A stretch of DNA of 64,000 nt, taken from the NCBI GenBank assembly GCA_958295945.1, contig OY282386.1, positions 2,493,864-2,557,863 of the forward strand. Direction: 5' to 3'. Shown piece after piece: positions 56,101 through 64,000 of this stretch. Under the pieces are notes generated by a model. That model was not told where the DNA came from. It searched no databases and saw nothing but the letters and a program-made list of their open reading frames with translations. The position numbers and the translations under genes were made by a program. How positions within the stretch are numbered: position 1 is the first letter of the stretch; every line of letters starts with the position of its first letter. Source of the stretch: Candidatus Poribacteria bacterium (GTDB lineage: Bacteria > Poribacteria > WGA-4E > WGA-3G).

Positions 56101-57429
56101 AGCGGGAATAACAGACATAGAATCATAATACGCAGTGAGAACAACTAACTCGTCGCGTAAAATTGGATCACCGCCTTCTAAGAATCCACGAATGTTTTGT
56201 CCAACACGTCGTTCCCATTTCATTTTACCACGCAAACGGACATTCACTTCCTCTCCATTCGCAAGGATTTCTTTTAAGTGGACAGCATCTGTTTTAGACA
56301 CCCAAAACCGTGGGATATTAGCAGGAACAGTGAGGAACTTGTTTTCTGCTTCCCCACGTATTGTTGTTTCAGGTTCAATAAAAATAACAGCGGATGCACC
56401 TAACATCGCAGCGTTTATCCACCGAGTTCCAGAGTTAAACTCAGCGAGGACGATTGCCCCTTTTGGAATAAATATATGGGATTCGCTTGCTGTTATGAAT
56501 TCGCCAGTTTCGTCAATCTGTCCATCTTTGTTGTTATCAAGTCCATCAGTGGCATCGCCTGGAATTTCATCTGTCCATCCGTCTGCATTGTTGTCAATAC
56601 CGTCTGTTGCCCAACCAAGAATTTCTGATAACAGTGGGATTTCACCATACTCGTCAGTAACCCCATCTTCATCGTTATCAATACCATCTGAGGCTTTCTG
56701 GAGATGTCCGTTGAGCACATCATCGGTGATACTTGCTTGGGTGACACGAAATCGTCTGGCAAGGGAAACAAGCGTATCACCTTCTTGGAGTTCATACCAA
56801 AATCCGCCAACGTTACTTCCATTGAAATCAGCAAGTTGAGCATCATCACCGTAAAGCAACGTACCAGTGAGACCACCCGTTGGAATAAATACTGTGTTGC
56901 CTTCTACGATAGGCGACGGTAGGTATTGGTTATGAGGATTTTGTGTAATGTCTGTCAGGGAGACAGCATAGTTTTGAGCGATTATTTCAAGGGTTTCACC
57001 CGCCGCAACAGTATGTTTGACACCATCGGTAAGGAGAGATGTCCGAACAAGATTCGGCCACAACGACTTGAGTGGAAAGCTCTGCAGCACATTGCCATCA
57101 GAAGATAGGATTTCAATAGCACTATTACCGTAGTCAATAGGGACAGTGACAGTAAACTCACGGCTTTCAATATTCTTCAATCCCATTTCAACGAAACGGT
57201 CAAAGATATACTTACTACCATTTGCTGCTTGCGGATAGCCTGTAACCCGAGACTCTAAACTTGATAAACGAGCCAAGTCCTTCCGAATGTTCCGTATAGA
57301 TACTTCATCCCTTATCTGAATTGCTGCTTCTGATAACCCTAACTTTTTCTCACCGTCTGCTGCGTAACTAATCGGTATGTTACCACAAAAAACAAATAAT
57401 AATATAACAATATAAATCCAGTTCCTCAT
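50158..57429 (-). CDS. Giant membrane protein: LysM, degenerate M28 peptidase, coiled coil and FtsX-type permease
   Basis: 2423 residues from the ATG at 57429 (GAGGA before it; numbers below include 4 extra residues of the longer frame). Signal peptide 1-28; LysM-like module 143-187 (TVAAGETLEIIAQNY); second LysM opening at 215 (EGDTLVSLARRF), broken by three Asp-rich repeats at 251-312 (DGIDNDEDG type); M28 peptidase-like domain 330-520 with altered zinc residues; long helical coiled-coil region 540-1300; and in the last 900 residues an MacB/FtsX-type permease with about seven membrane helices (LIVLNTMLGAVYERVREISIYSSVGLAP). The protein seems to combine an outer peptidoglycan/cell-surface module with an ABC permease. 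Upstream ATPase may be the protein at 38491. Confidence 0.85.
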   Translation of the reverse strand: MRNWIYIVILLFVFCGNIPISYAADGEKKLGLSEAAIQIRDEVSIRNIRKDLARLSSLESRVTGYPQAANGSKYIFDRFVEMGLKNIESREFTVTVPIDYGNSAIEILSSDGNVLQSFPLKSLWPNLVRTSLLTDGVKHTVAAGETLEIIAQNYAVSLTDITQNPHNQYLPSPIVEGNTVFIPTGGLTGTLLYGDDAQLADFNGSNVGGFWYELQEGDTLVSLARRFRVTQASITDDVLNGHLQKASDGIDNDEDGVTDEYGEIPLLSEILGWATDGIDNNADGWTDEIPGDATDGLDNNKDGQIDETGEFITASESHIFIPKGAIVLAEFNSGTRWINAAMLGASAVIFIEPETTIRGEAENKFLTVPANIPRFWVSKTDAVHLKEILANGEEVNVRLRGKMKWERRVGQNIRGFLEGGDPILRDELVVLTAYYDSMSVIPAIAPGADPTCGIAVLMELVRLFGEPQYRPGRSVLFVAVDAHFQGLAGMRAFMEGIGQDIVGSAIDSPGTPTLQGLRRGLSTDIIEFEELGRKLLLSIDRTVLVDLDADFYHGVHGIKDDLDSLSTTLEGLSSTRAQIDVLHRAQRDFSERQKKDAERNRKREKQGFTEEEKSRLDANLVRFEKEALQTTHFLRQIVNRLGQIRTSALVTSKKAQQELIEDIALPIARLDTWAVDRLIRELETKEISDKYGTHPNFSYLLPVKNGTDYQVPTPDDLPSELNAEIEKLNSTLANWEMSDTRKFALMWTPDKILDRHLDLPTLRKARDARKTLANTTETEEAIISRERALLQKVQGNIKDNTFTENQIKDAITQLGTDRLNDLPTEIATQYLTVSTQERIDRINAQLRQRLTEAEAADVVSESEDGLIKDLARDKQGIFEIALRNARLEQERIQNLLETHNTLTREYLDEELLILQSYLSNEELEQAKDARKRLAAYLTEAQILQAVKLNAAADVIALDNLVEKLPTLTSDLDAQTKELLRDNMLTLRNARFRNIQSRVEKMSRISEEEYNRKLAQIEAAVALQDLFNRYYTSLFCSVDLSSQSNQFGVFNKGWFYDQEPEFVLRREFASIGNKLADYASDADFGVRVRKLWRATDDQIRQAVMERQWSVASQISDKAALEGKTLETLLSAHYGKLSGLGGVSRLMRMQFEQWRNRGEPSEDMLKDMDYIRKEVERFIRNDVRSAKKNRKNSIRMRGQLDAMLRLRHEDPDTFTEDEIEDIKTLISIVGLGGGTNFVNAISASGGKTWKTYIPGKIAFDSEVATLVGKTGIAFATIEDARVLTDTPLDTIDRVDLRQDGNLHQQAQTLASLLIQALRDPQMPTAARVGNFYCNLFGDVVEFDARESALPNKPVPYPIITLRRKHKTMMGVRGDLFTMGDNKGNFEVAGLAMEGRATRRLGGAQEVEAYILDPDSGDIVYAPDLGNYGAKLLPNKVPINTRRRGCRVVTFPCVSTTIYDLVDQRYLRTLRELEVYDALSDSPPEKFGVSKPWQQEGVSAAEPIALVYSEPESRIKIGMAYGQIGKRLLLIKATKSGMKNPTLYTGEGFVVRENGSIRLTPYVVVRDMWWLDENRSRLYKRFGISSDRLDKLHQMADDYLNRAETALFQNDYQQALKLARAAWGYESRAYPDVKRTGNDVVNGIMFYLALLMPFAYFLERLIFGFPNINKQILATFGIFLLVFYFLSQVHPAFQITTTPIIILIAFVVLALTVIVISIIVRKFEEQLEKIRQQGNKVYKADVGRLSASAAAFSLGISNMRKRKGRTILTCVTLVILTFTVISFTSVRTFMRPNRTSLPQVTPRYTGLLIRDQYWRPLEEPVLNSILNDMQKTQVSVGDLEKHLQQKNNLLAKQGRETLDVPAAITGLQDDGYIVNVNKKPVLAVENVVAPRSWYQSSGTGDQSFVQLTRSSNEQDPAPPTNTLTGEAMRFAANMLVGMSEAESSVTGIDRYLQYGKWFDRADAENWPTEWPYAIVLPKGMADLLKITESDMGKATISVYGADFTVVGVLGIGFKDLTDNDGEELTPVDYQLMQQQTSRGGTGDETLEGELQKYLHLTPDSIAILPYEVVMNQGGTLRSVAVNMEPREDDPELLGAIDKLDLIMAPLMNRIALDFFVGRDKDTYLYSSIGMTSFSGMGNLFVPILIAALIVLNTMLGAVYERVREISIYSSVGLAPTHIAFLFLAEACVYAIVGAVLGYLMGQVIATTLVHFGWLAGLTLNYSSMSTVVATIIVMIVVLLSTLYPAIKASRMAVPDIERKWKLPEPDGDVWHFNLPFTVLAEEALGLNVFMRDYFDAHADESASDFYTDNVAFSAKEEEDSYQIGMMVWLAPYDLGVSQSIQFVTSPVGGEEEDLYKITLEVNRESGEIASWKRVNRRFLNLLRKQLLIWRTFSVDIRAEFHERGRTENTETAEGTAGLEPVMTTTD

Positions 57430-57462
57430 ATATATCCTCAAATAGTTGATTTCACTTGTTTT

Positions 57463-57491
57463 AGTGTAACAAATCTACAAATTATTGTCAA
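57463..57491 (-). promoter_or_regulatory. Promoter of the giant permease gene
   Basis: On the minus strand TTGACA (57491-57486), 17 bases, TACACT (57468-57463). It lies 35 bases before the start codon, so the leader is short. Confidence 0.6.
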
Positions 57492-57587
57492 TATAAATTG
57501 GGATTAATTCAGATGCATTCAATTGTTGAGATTATGTGTTTTCTGAATCTTGACAATTGAATACACCTGACTGGAACCAATTCCATC

Positions 57588-57616
57588 TTGACAAAACCAT
57601 TACAATTCGTTATCAT
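57588..57616 (+). promoter_or_regulatory. Promoter of the TauE/SafE gene
   Basis: TTGACA (57588-57593), 17 bases, TATCAT (57611-57616). The start of transcription would be near 57623, so the message has about 30 bases before the AGGAG box. Confidence 0.6.
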
Positions 57617-57654
57617 AAACGGCACTATAAAAAGTATCATCAGGAGAAATCTAT

Positions 57655-58413
57655 ATCTACGAAATCATAATCTTCTGTTTTGGAACATGGCTAACGGGTG
57701 TAAGCAAAGCAGGTTTCGGTGGTGGAATCGGTATGATAGTCGTACCGCTATTCGCATCATTTAGACCTGCTCGTACCGTGGTGCTTCCACTTATGCTTCT
57801 CTTGCTCTTCTCAACAGATGTCATCTCTCTGGGACACTACTGGAAAAAGTGGCATCGTCAAAGCATTTGGAGACTGATTCCCGGTGCAATCGTCGGCATT
57901 GTCCTTGCAAGTCTCATCCTAAAAGACCTATCAGATGTACATCTTAAGAAGATAATCGGTGGGATTGCTTGTCTATTTGCGATCATAGAATTTCTGCGGG
58001 GAAGAATAACAAAACACTTAGCCCCAGTTGCATCTGATGAACCACCAGCACTACAATTCAAAGCATGGCACGGTGTGCTATTGGGCACACTCGGAGGGAT
58101 TTTCTCAACACTCGCGCACATGGCTGGTCCTGTGATCATCATGTATCTTCTACCGCAAAGATTAGGAAATCGCACATTCGTAGGAACAACAACAATACTT
58201 TACTTTTTCATCAATATGGCAAAGATTCCTGCTTATTTCCAACTCGGATTATTTTCGTGGGATATCATCATTGAGGCATTGGTACTTCTCCCGTTTGTTG
58301 GACTTGGTGTGCAGGTTGGTGTATACCTAAACAGTCGTTTTTCAGAACGCAACTTCTCCAGAATTGTCCTAATCGTTCTGTTCGCAACTGGTATACATCT
58401 ATTAATTGTCTAA
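57655..58413 (+). CDS. TauE/SafE family sulfite/anion exporter, apparently starting on AUC
   Basis: About 252 residues. The conserved start of the family, FGTWLTGVSKAGFGGGIGMIVVP, begins upstream of the first in-frame ATG (57733), so that ATG is internal. The frame is open back to the stop at 57628. No ATG, GTG or TTG exists in that part. The best position is codon ATC at 57655, eight bases after AGGAG (57642-57646). Eight membrane helices follow, typical of TauE/SafE proteins that export sulfite, sulfonates or other C2 anions. Confidence 0.75.
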   Translation: MYEIIIFCFGTWLTGVSKAGFGGGIGMIVVPLFASFRPARTVVLPLMLLLLFSTDVISLGHYWKKWHRQSIWRLIPGAIVGIVLASLILKDLSDVHLKKIIGGIACLFAIIEFLRGRITKHLAPVASDEPPALQFKAWHGVLLGTLGGIFSTLAHMAGPVIIMYLLPQRLGNRTFVGTTTILYFFINMAKIPAYFQLGLFSWDIIIEALVLLPFVGLGVQVGVYLNSRFSERNFSRIVLIVLFATGIHLLIV

Positions 58414-58510
58414 AGTATCTTTTACAGAAATCTATATTATCTTTGTTAAGTTACAATCTTGGAAATCCTGAGAATCCTGGTTTATACAAATAACTATCAA
58501 TAACGGAGTA

Positions 58511-59497
58511 ATGAAAATGACATTAAAATGGGGCGTACTCGGTGCGGGCAGCGTCGCGCAACGCCGAGCGATGCCCGCCATCCAAAAAGCAACAGGCGCA
58601 GAACTACATGCCCTTTTCTCACGGGATGCAACGCGCGCGCAAAAACTAGCTGATGAACATAATGCTACAAAAGCATATAGCGGTATAAACGACTTACTCA
58701 CCGATACCGAACTTGATGCAATCTACATCTCAACGCCTGTCAATCTGCACTGTGAACAAGTCATTGCTGCCGCAGAACGCGGACTACATATTTTATGTGA
58801 CAAACCGATGGCACTCAATCCCCAGGAATGTGAAAAGATGATTGCAGCCTGTGATGCAAATGATGTTCATCTACAAGTCTGCTTCCTTTTCCGATTCCAC
58901 TCCTGCTTTCAACAAATAAAAGCGTGGGTTGAAGAAAACCGACTTGGACATATAGTCCACGGTAGAATGCCATTTCTCAAGAAATATCTATTAACTGCTG
59001 ACGAATGGCGTGCAATACCCGAACAAGGTGGTGGCGGATGTATGATGGACTTGGGACCCCACAGTGTGGATATGTTACGCTATCTTATCGGTGAAGTTGC
59101 AGAAGTAACGGCATTTTGTGGCAGTCCTATCTACAATTATAAGGTAGAAGAAACGGGCGGCATTCTGATGCGGTTTCAGAACGGTGCACAAGCCTTTACA
59201 GATCTCAGTTTCTCAGCAGCACAATGTGATATCGTTCTTGAACTTTACGGCACAGAGGGAACTGTAACCGTTCTAAACGATGACGGTTGGAAAATCCATA
59301 CAAACTTTGATGGAGAAAAACAGGTCATTGCATCTCAATTCGAAGACCTATATCAAAACCAATTTGAGCATTTTGCAGAATGTGTCGCCACAGGTATGTC
59401 CCCACTTGCAAGTAACAACGACGGTCTAAGAGCAAATATGATTATAGACGCAGCATATAGATCCGCCAAAACTGGTCAGGTTGTCAAATGCACATAG
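58511..59497 (+). CDS. Gfo/Idh/MocA family NAD(P)-dependent oxidoreductase
   Basis: 328 residues. Rossmann motif KWGVLGAGSVAQ, family lysine motif CDKPMALNPQE (Lys about 98), catalytic His in DLGPHSVDML. Substrate-binding domain from about 125. It is a normal member, with substrate probably a sugar or polyol. It is a distant relative of the gene at 1409; the two share less than 30 percent by eye. Start ATG at 58511 or 58517, both within reach of GGAG. Confidence 0.9.
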   Translation: MKMTLKWGVLGAGSVAQRRAMPAIQKATGAELHALFSRDATRAQKLADEHNATKAYSGINDLLTDTELDAIYISTPVNLHCEQVIAAAERGLHILCDKPMALNPQECEKMIAACDANDVHLQVCFLFRFHSCFQQIKAWVEENRLGHIVHGRMPFLKKYLLTADEWRAIPEQGGGGCMMDLGPHSVDMLRYLIGEVAEVTAFCGSPIYNYKVEETGGILMRFQNGAQAFTDLSFSAAQCDIVLELYGTEGTVTVLNDDGWKIHTNFDGEKQVIASQFEDLYQNQFEHFAECVATGMSPLASNNDGLRANMIIDAAYRSAKTGQVVKCT

Positions 59498-59775
59498 TGA
59501 CTTGCGCATCTCATTGTAGTTTCAGAAAATGACAATTCAACCCAACTATGCCAAAATGACACGCTTAATCATCAAGATTTAACTTGCATGGACAAAATGT
59601 CACGAATTTGCAAAAGAAAAGATTCTACAAAAGTCCACCAATTTAGAGTACGTCTATATTCAGCGAATTGGCACATATCTTGCTATATAGTTTAGCGTAT
59701 AGAAATATCTAAACAAGTTTTGTCTAACAAAACTCATAGTTACGTTAACAATTCATTTAGGAGGAATGAATCAAT

Positions 59776-60066
59776 ATGGCACTTATACCCCTTGGTGATC
59801 GAATCCTCGTAAAACGTTCCGAAGAGGATGAACAGAAAACCAGTGGCGGGATTATCATCCCCGATACCGCTAAAGAAAAGCCACAAGAAGGCGAAGTCGT
59901 TGCGGTCGGAAAAGGTCGTATACTTGATAGTGGCGAACGGCAGGCTGTTGATGTTGAAATCGGCGATAAAGTTCTGTTCGCGAAATATGGCGGTACCGAA
60001 GTAACCTACGATAACATTGAATTTCTCATCTTGCGCGAAGATGATATCTTAGCCAAGGTTAACTAA
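59776..60066 (+). CDS. groES: Co-chaperonin GroES
   Basis: 96 residues, full length. The mobile loop reads [19 protein letters not shown] and the end [19 protein letters not shown], both standard. A strong GAGGAATG leader precedes the start. It caps GroEL in the folding cycle. groEL follows 20 bases later. I do not see a CIRCE operator upstream. Confidence 0.97.
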   Translation: MALIPLGDRILVKRSEEDEQKTSGGIIIPDTAKEKPQEGEVVAVGKGRILDSGERQAVDVEIGDKVLFAKYGGTEVTYDNIEFLILREDDILAKVN

Positions 60067-60074
60067 GTAAATAA

Positions 60075-61715
<1,641 letters not shown>

Positions 61716-61788
61716 ACCTGGAAACTACCTCATAAATACAAAGCAGGACCAATCTGCAAGTAATGTTTGTGAGAACAGATTTGCAAAA

Positions 61789-61829
61789 GCAATCGGACAG
61801 ATTGAACATCAGTCCGATTGCTTTTTTTG
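61789..61829 (+). terminator. Rho-independent terminator of groESL
   Basis: Inverted arms AGCAATCGGAC (61789-61799) and GTCCGATTGCT (61812-61822) form an 11-bp stem with a 12-base loop, followed by T7 at 61822-61828. Confidence 0.92.
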
Positions 61830-61854
61830 TCGATTAAACTTGATGCAACATTAT

Positions 61855-63042
61855 CTATCCTAAATACGTTTCACATGCCTTCAGCACATCGGACACTGGA
61901 ATTGTCTGCATGCAAGGTGATGTGCCATTTGGTAACGCTTGACATGCATACTCAAAACCCAGATTGAGACACGGACTGCATGGTAACGTTGCTTCAAGAC
62001 ATGTTGACTTTTCAGACCACGGACCCCATTGGTCAGAATTCGTCGGTCCGTGAATAGCAATGACCGGTGTTCCAGTAGCTGCAGCGAGATGCATCGGACC
62101 GCAATTCCCACTAATCACCAGATCCGCTCGATCAAATACTGCTGCAAGTTGATTCACCTTCGTTTTCCCCGATAGTTTGACCACTTTGCATTTTGTCCGC
62201 TCAACTATCCACTCCGTTACACCTACCTCATCTGGCGCACCCGTTAGCACAATTTGTGCATCATATCGGACAGACAATGTGTCTATCAACTCAACATAGT
62301 GATCCAATAGCCACCGCCGACGTGGCTCGCCGCGCCGACCTGCTTCTGGATGTAGCACGATTAGCATATCAGATGGGATAATGTGTTCCTGTGCTAATAG
62401 ATTCCGACACCACTCACGTTCTGTTTCATCAATCCAAACCGCAAGACTTGTATCCTCCGTATCGCATCCCATCAGCTGCGCAATACTCAGAAAGTTAAGC
62501 ACTTCATGCTTTCCGGGGATATGTTGAACAATGTCAGAGAATAGATAGTGTCTATACTGATGTGCAGCATTGAAACCCATGAGATGCAATGCCCCTGTTG
62601 TATACGCAAGGATGGCACTAAACCGAGACCAATGTTCCAGATCTATCACACAATCAAATCTGTCTTTTCGAAGCGTCCGAATCATCTGGTGTAGAGGGTA
62701 CCGGAACTCAATCTGTCTGTCAATATATGGACAATGTTGTAAATATGTCAAATTCGTTGGTGATGCTAAGAACGTTATTTCTGCCTGCGGAAAATACTGC
62801 CGTATAGCACGCACGGTGGGTATTGCTAAGATTGTATCACCCAACGCGGAAAGTTGGATGAACAGTATCTTTTTAGGAAGTTCAGAAGTGAAACCGACTA
62901 TACTTGTATTTCTCAATCCTCTATTTTGGAGTTTGCCAATCTTTCTGAGGACAGAAAAAATCCTCTTTATTAGAAACAACGATATGACGGTTGGAATACC
63001 GATATACTGGTCAATGAATTTTTGGATACGGTTTGACTGCAT
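61855..63042 (-). CDS. Glycosyltransferase family 9 (heptosyltransferase-like)
   Basis: 395 residues. The opening KILFIQLSALGDTILAIPTVRAIRQYFPQAEITFLASP and the donor-site block NCGPMHLAAATGTPVIAIHGPT are the GT9 marks of ADP-heptose:LPS heptosyltransferases. The C-terminus holds four cysteines (CSPCLNLGFEYACQALPNGTSPC) as in many members. It would add heptose or a related sugar to the lipid A core in the cytoplasm. Strand is opposite to groESL and the genes converge; the lipoprotein gene upstream is 8 bases away. Confidence 0.9.
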   Translation of the reverse strand: MQSNRIQKFIDQYIGIPTVISLFLIKRIFSVLRKIGKLQNRGLRNTSIVGFTSELPKKILFIQLSALGDTILAIPTVRAIRQYFPQAEITFLASPTNLTYLQHCPYIDRQIEFRYPLHQMIRTLRKDRFDCVIDLEHWSRFSAILAYTTGALHLMGFNAAHQYRHYLFSDIVQHIPGKHEVLNFLSIAQLMGCDTEDTSLAVWIDETEREWCRNLLAQEHIIPSDMLIVLHPEAGRRGEPRRRWLLDHYVELIDTLSVRYDAQIVLTGAPDEVGVTEWIVERTKCKVVKLSGKTKVNQLAAVFDRADLVISGNCGPMHLAAATGTPVIAIHGPTNSDQWGPWSEKSTCLEATLPCSPCLNLGFEYACQALPNGTSPCMQTIPVSDVLKACETYLG

Positions 63043-63050
63043 TCCAAATG

Positions 63051-63668
63051 TTATTGTGCTGCATCAGCATAACCGAACAACGCTATCTCCGCAATCTTTG
63101 CTGGAGCTGTTTGGGGACCTGTGATTTTGTAGACATATCCACCTTTACGGACTTTACCGTCAGATGTCACTTCATTTTCACGTTCTATCTTGGAATTCTG
63201 ATGTCTCCGTGCTTTATCATCAGTCGTTTCCCGCACAAGCAATTTGATACCATCTGTTATAACCGATTGTTTGAGACGTATGTCAATTACTTTATCCTTA
63301 TTATGCTGGTGGTCATGTATCACGTCCCATTCACCTTGAGTATTAAGAGCCAACAGTTGAAAATCTTCCAGATTTGAAGAATGAATTGTCACTCGATAGA
63401 TTTTTTTCTTTTCTGGTAATATAATGATAGATTCTGAGTTTTGCCATCTGTCAAGGTCTAAACTTCCTGAACCCTTTTTTAGCTGCGATTGACCAACGGT
63501 ATTAAGATTGCCATCAGCAATAACAGGATCGTTTGTCTTAACGCCGTCCACAAGTGCGTAGTTTTCACTCCACTGCTGACTGACTACACAAGCAGTAAGT
63601 AAAATCGGAAGTAATAATATCATCAAGAAATAATGTCGATTGTCGCCAAGTTTGTTTGTATACATCAA
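63051..63668 (-). CDS. Discoidin-like lipoprotein, third relative
   Basis: 205 residues. Leader FLMILLLPILLTAC (lipobox). Body: VIADGNLNTVGQSQLKKG...IIILPEKKKIYRVTIHSSNLEDFQLLAL...SVITDGIKLLVRETTDDK and the last strand IAEIALFG. The D-G-N-L-N-T-V opening is the same as in the pair at 12313-13591 but the rest is divergent. It overlaps the upstream gene's stop by four bases. Confidence 0.6.
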   Translation of the reverse strand: MMYTNKLGDNRHYFLMILLLPILLTACVVSQQWSENYALVDGVKTNDPVIADGNLNTVGQSQLKKGSGSLDLDRWQNSESIIILPEKKKIYRVTIHSSNLEDFQLLALNTQGEWDVIHDHQHNKDKVIDIRLKQSVITDGIKLLVRETTDDKARRHQNSKIERENEVTSDGKVRKGGYVYKITGPQTAPAKIAEIALFGYADAAQ

Positions 63669-64000
63669 TGTCCCCCCGTGTTTTGAACATTTAACTGTCT
63701 TATATATTCCAGAATATCTGTTTTTTCTAATTTGCGTACATTAAATTTTAAATTCTGAAAAAATGGTACTAAATCCTTTCCTGCTGCCTGGCTCATATAG
63801 TAGACGAGAAAACTTGTTGGCATTGCTCCTATCAGTTTTTGATGTAGTTGATCCCTTTCCATCAATTCAAAAACCTTAATGTAAAGTTGGTTCCCATATT
63901 TTTCTCGTAATTCTGACACAACGCTATAAGCATAAGCGTATCGCCACTGCGTCAAGGGTCCTCCTGCTCCATGTCCGTCCCAATTTTCTAATTCATTCAT
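63665..64000 (-). CDS. C-terminal part of a peptidase-like protein, cut by window edge
   Basis: At least 111 residues; the frame is open to the right edge, so the ATG at the edge is probably not the start. It contains GPLTQWRYAYAYSVVSELREKYG and AMPTSFLVYYMSQAAGKDLVPFFQNLKFNV, a helical layout that recalls the C-terminal part of M60-like (enhancin) or other gluzincin peptidases. The active site, if any, lies outside the window. It is upstream of, and translationally coupled with, the lipoprotein gene. Confidence 0.55.
   Translation of the reverse strand: MNELENWDGHGAGGPLTQWRYAYAYSVVSELREKYGNQLYIKVFELMERDQLHQKLIGAMPTSFLVYYMSQAAGKDLVPFFQNLKFNVRKLEKTDILEYIRQLNVQNTGGH

Noticed and set aside
56135-56839. 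234-codon plus-strand frame
   Set aside because: Antisense shadow of the giant permease gene; Ser/Pro-rich composition typical of shadows.
57733-57735. ATG 57733 as start of the TauE/SafE gene
   Set aside because: It lies inside the conserved GFGGGIGM motif, so the protein would lose its first helix.
59498-59775. CIRCE operator before groES
   Set aside because: No TTAGCACTC-N9-GAGTGCTAA pattern or close variant is present.

Overview
The window reads as a piece of a sponge-symbiont-type genome, most likely Candidatus Poribacteria or a close relative. This is inferred from gene content and not from any marker phylogeny: LamG-domain secreted proteins, a sulfatase, a phytanoyl-CoA dioxygenase, Gfo/Idh/MocA dehydrogenases, large OPT-like membrane proteins, a carboxypeptidase-regulatory TonB receptor, membrane-anchored sigma-factor fusions, and many dispersed hairpin repeats between genes. 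Base composition is moderately AT-rich and most genes in the first 20 kb lie on the minus strand.

Layout. 1-16 kb: a truncated GT39 glycosyltransferase, a dehydrogenase, a DUF4268 nuclease-like protein, a MazF/PemK toxin-antitoxin cluster, a TonB-dependent receptor, and a housekeeping block (recO, tRNA-Pro, CNNM/HlyC, ybeY, phoH). Two tandem discoidin-like lipoproteins, a MITE with target duplication and an IS5-like transposase in two frames follow. 16-31 kb: Uma2 protein, an ECF sigma factor fused through one membrane segment to an Asp-box propeller, a sulfatase, an OPT-like protein, LamG proteins, PhyH, a small-molecule kinase-like protein, and then the most striking gene, an ECF sigma factor fused in frame to a complete DNA polymerase III sliding clamp (29387-31126). 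31-35.7 kb: a gene-poor stretch full of repeats, good promoter consensus matches, gene remnants and two LamG genes (one frameshifted).

35.7-50 kb: galU-like nucleotidyltransferase, UPF0173 hydrolase, a SelA-like PLP enzyme, a LolD/MacB-type ATPase, then a three-gene DNA-modification/defence cassette (beta-type methyltransferase with HNH domain, GHKL ATPase with PD-(D/E)XK domain, C5 cytosine methyltransferase), a PqqD/unknown/OPT-like trio, and a single-chain restriction-modification-specificity protein. 50-57.4 kb: one 7.3-kb gene joining LysM, degenerate M28 peptidase, coiled coil and FtsX-type permease domains. 57.6-64 kb: TauE/SafE exporter (apparently starting on AUC), dehydrogenase, groES-groEL with terminator, GT9 glycosyltransferase, a third discoidin-like lipoprotein and the C-terminus of a peptidase-like protein.

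The two sigma-fusion genes share homologous sigma halves, nearly the same leader (SD and start) and the same bipartite ECF-like upstream element (TGCAAC-N16/17-GCGWC). They therefore look like duplicated sigma cassettes whose C-terminal partner was exchanged: an extracytoplasmic propeller in one, the replication clamp in the other. The clamp half also has its own strong internal Shine-Dalgarno and ATG, so one gene may make both a sigma-clamp fusion and free clamp.
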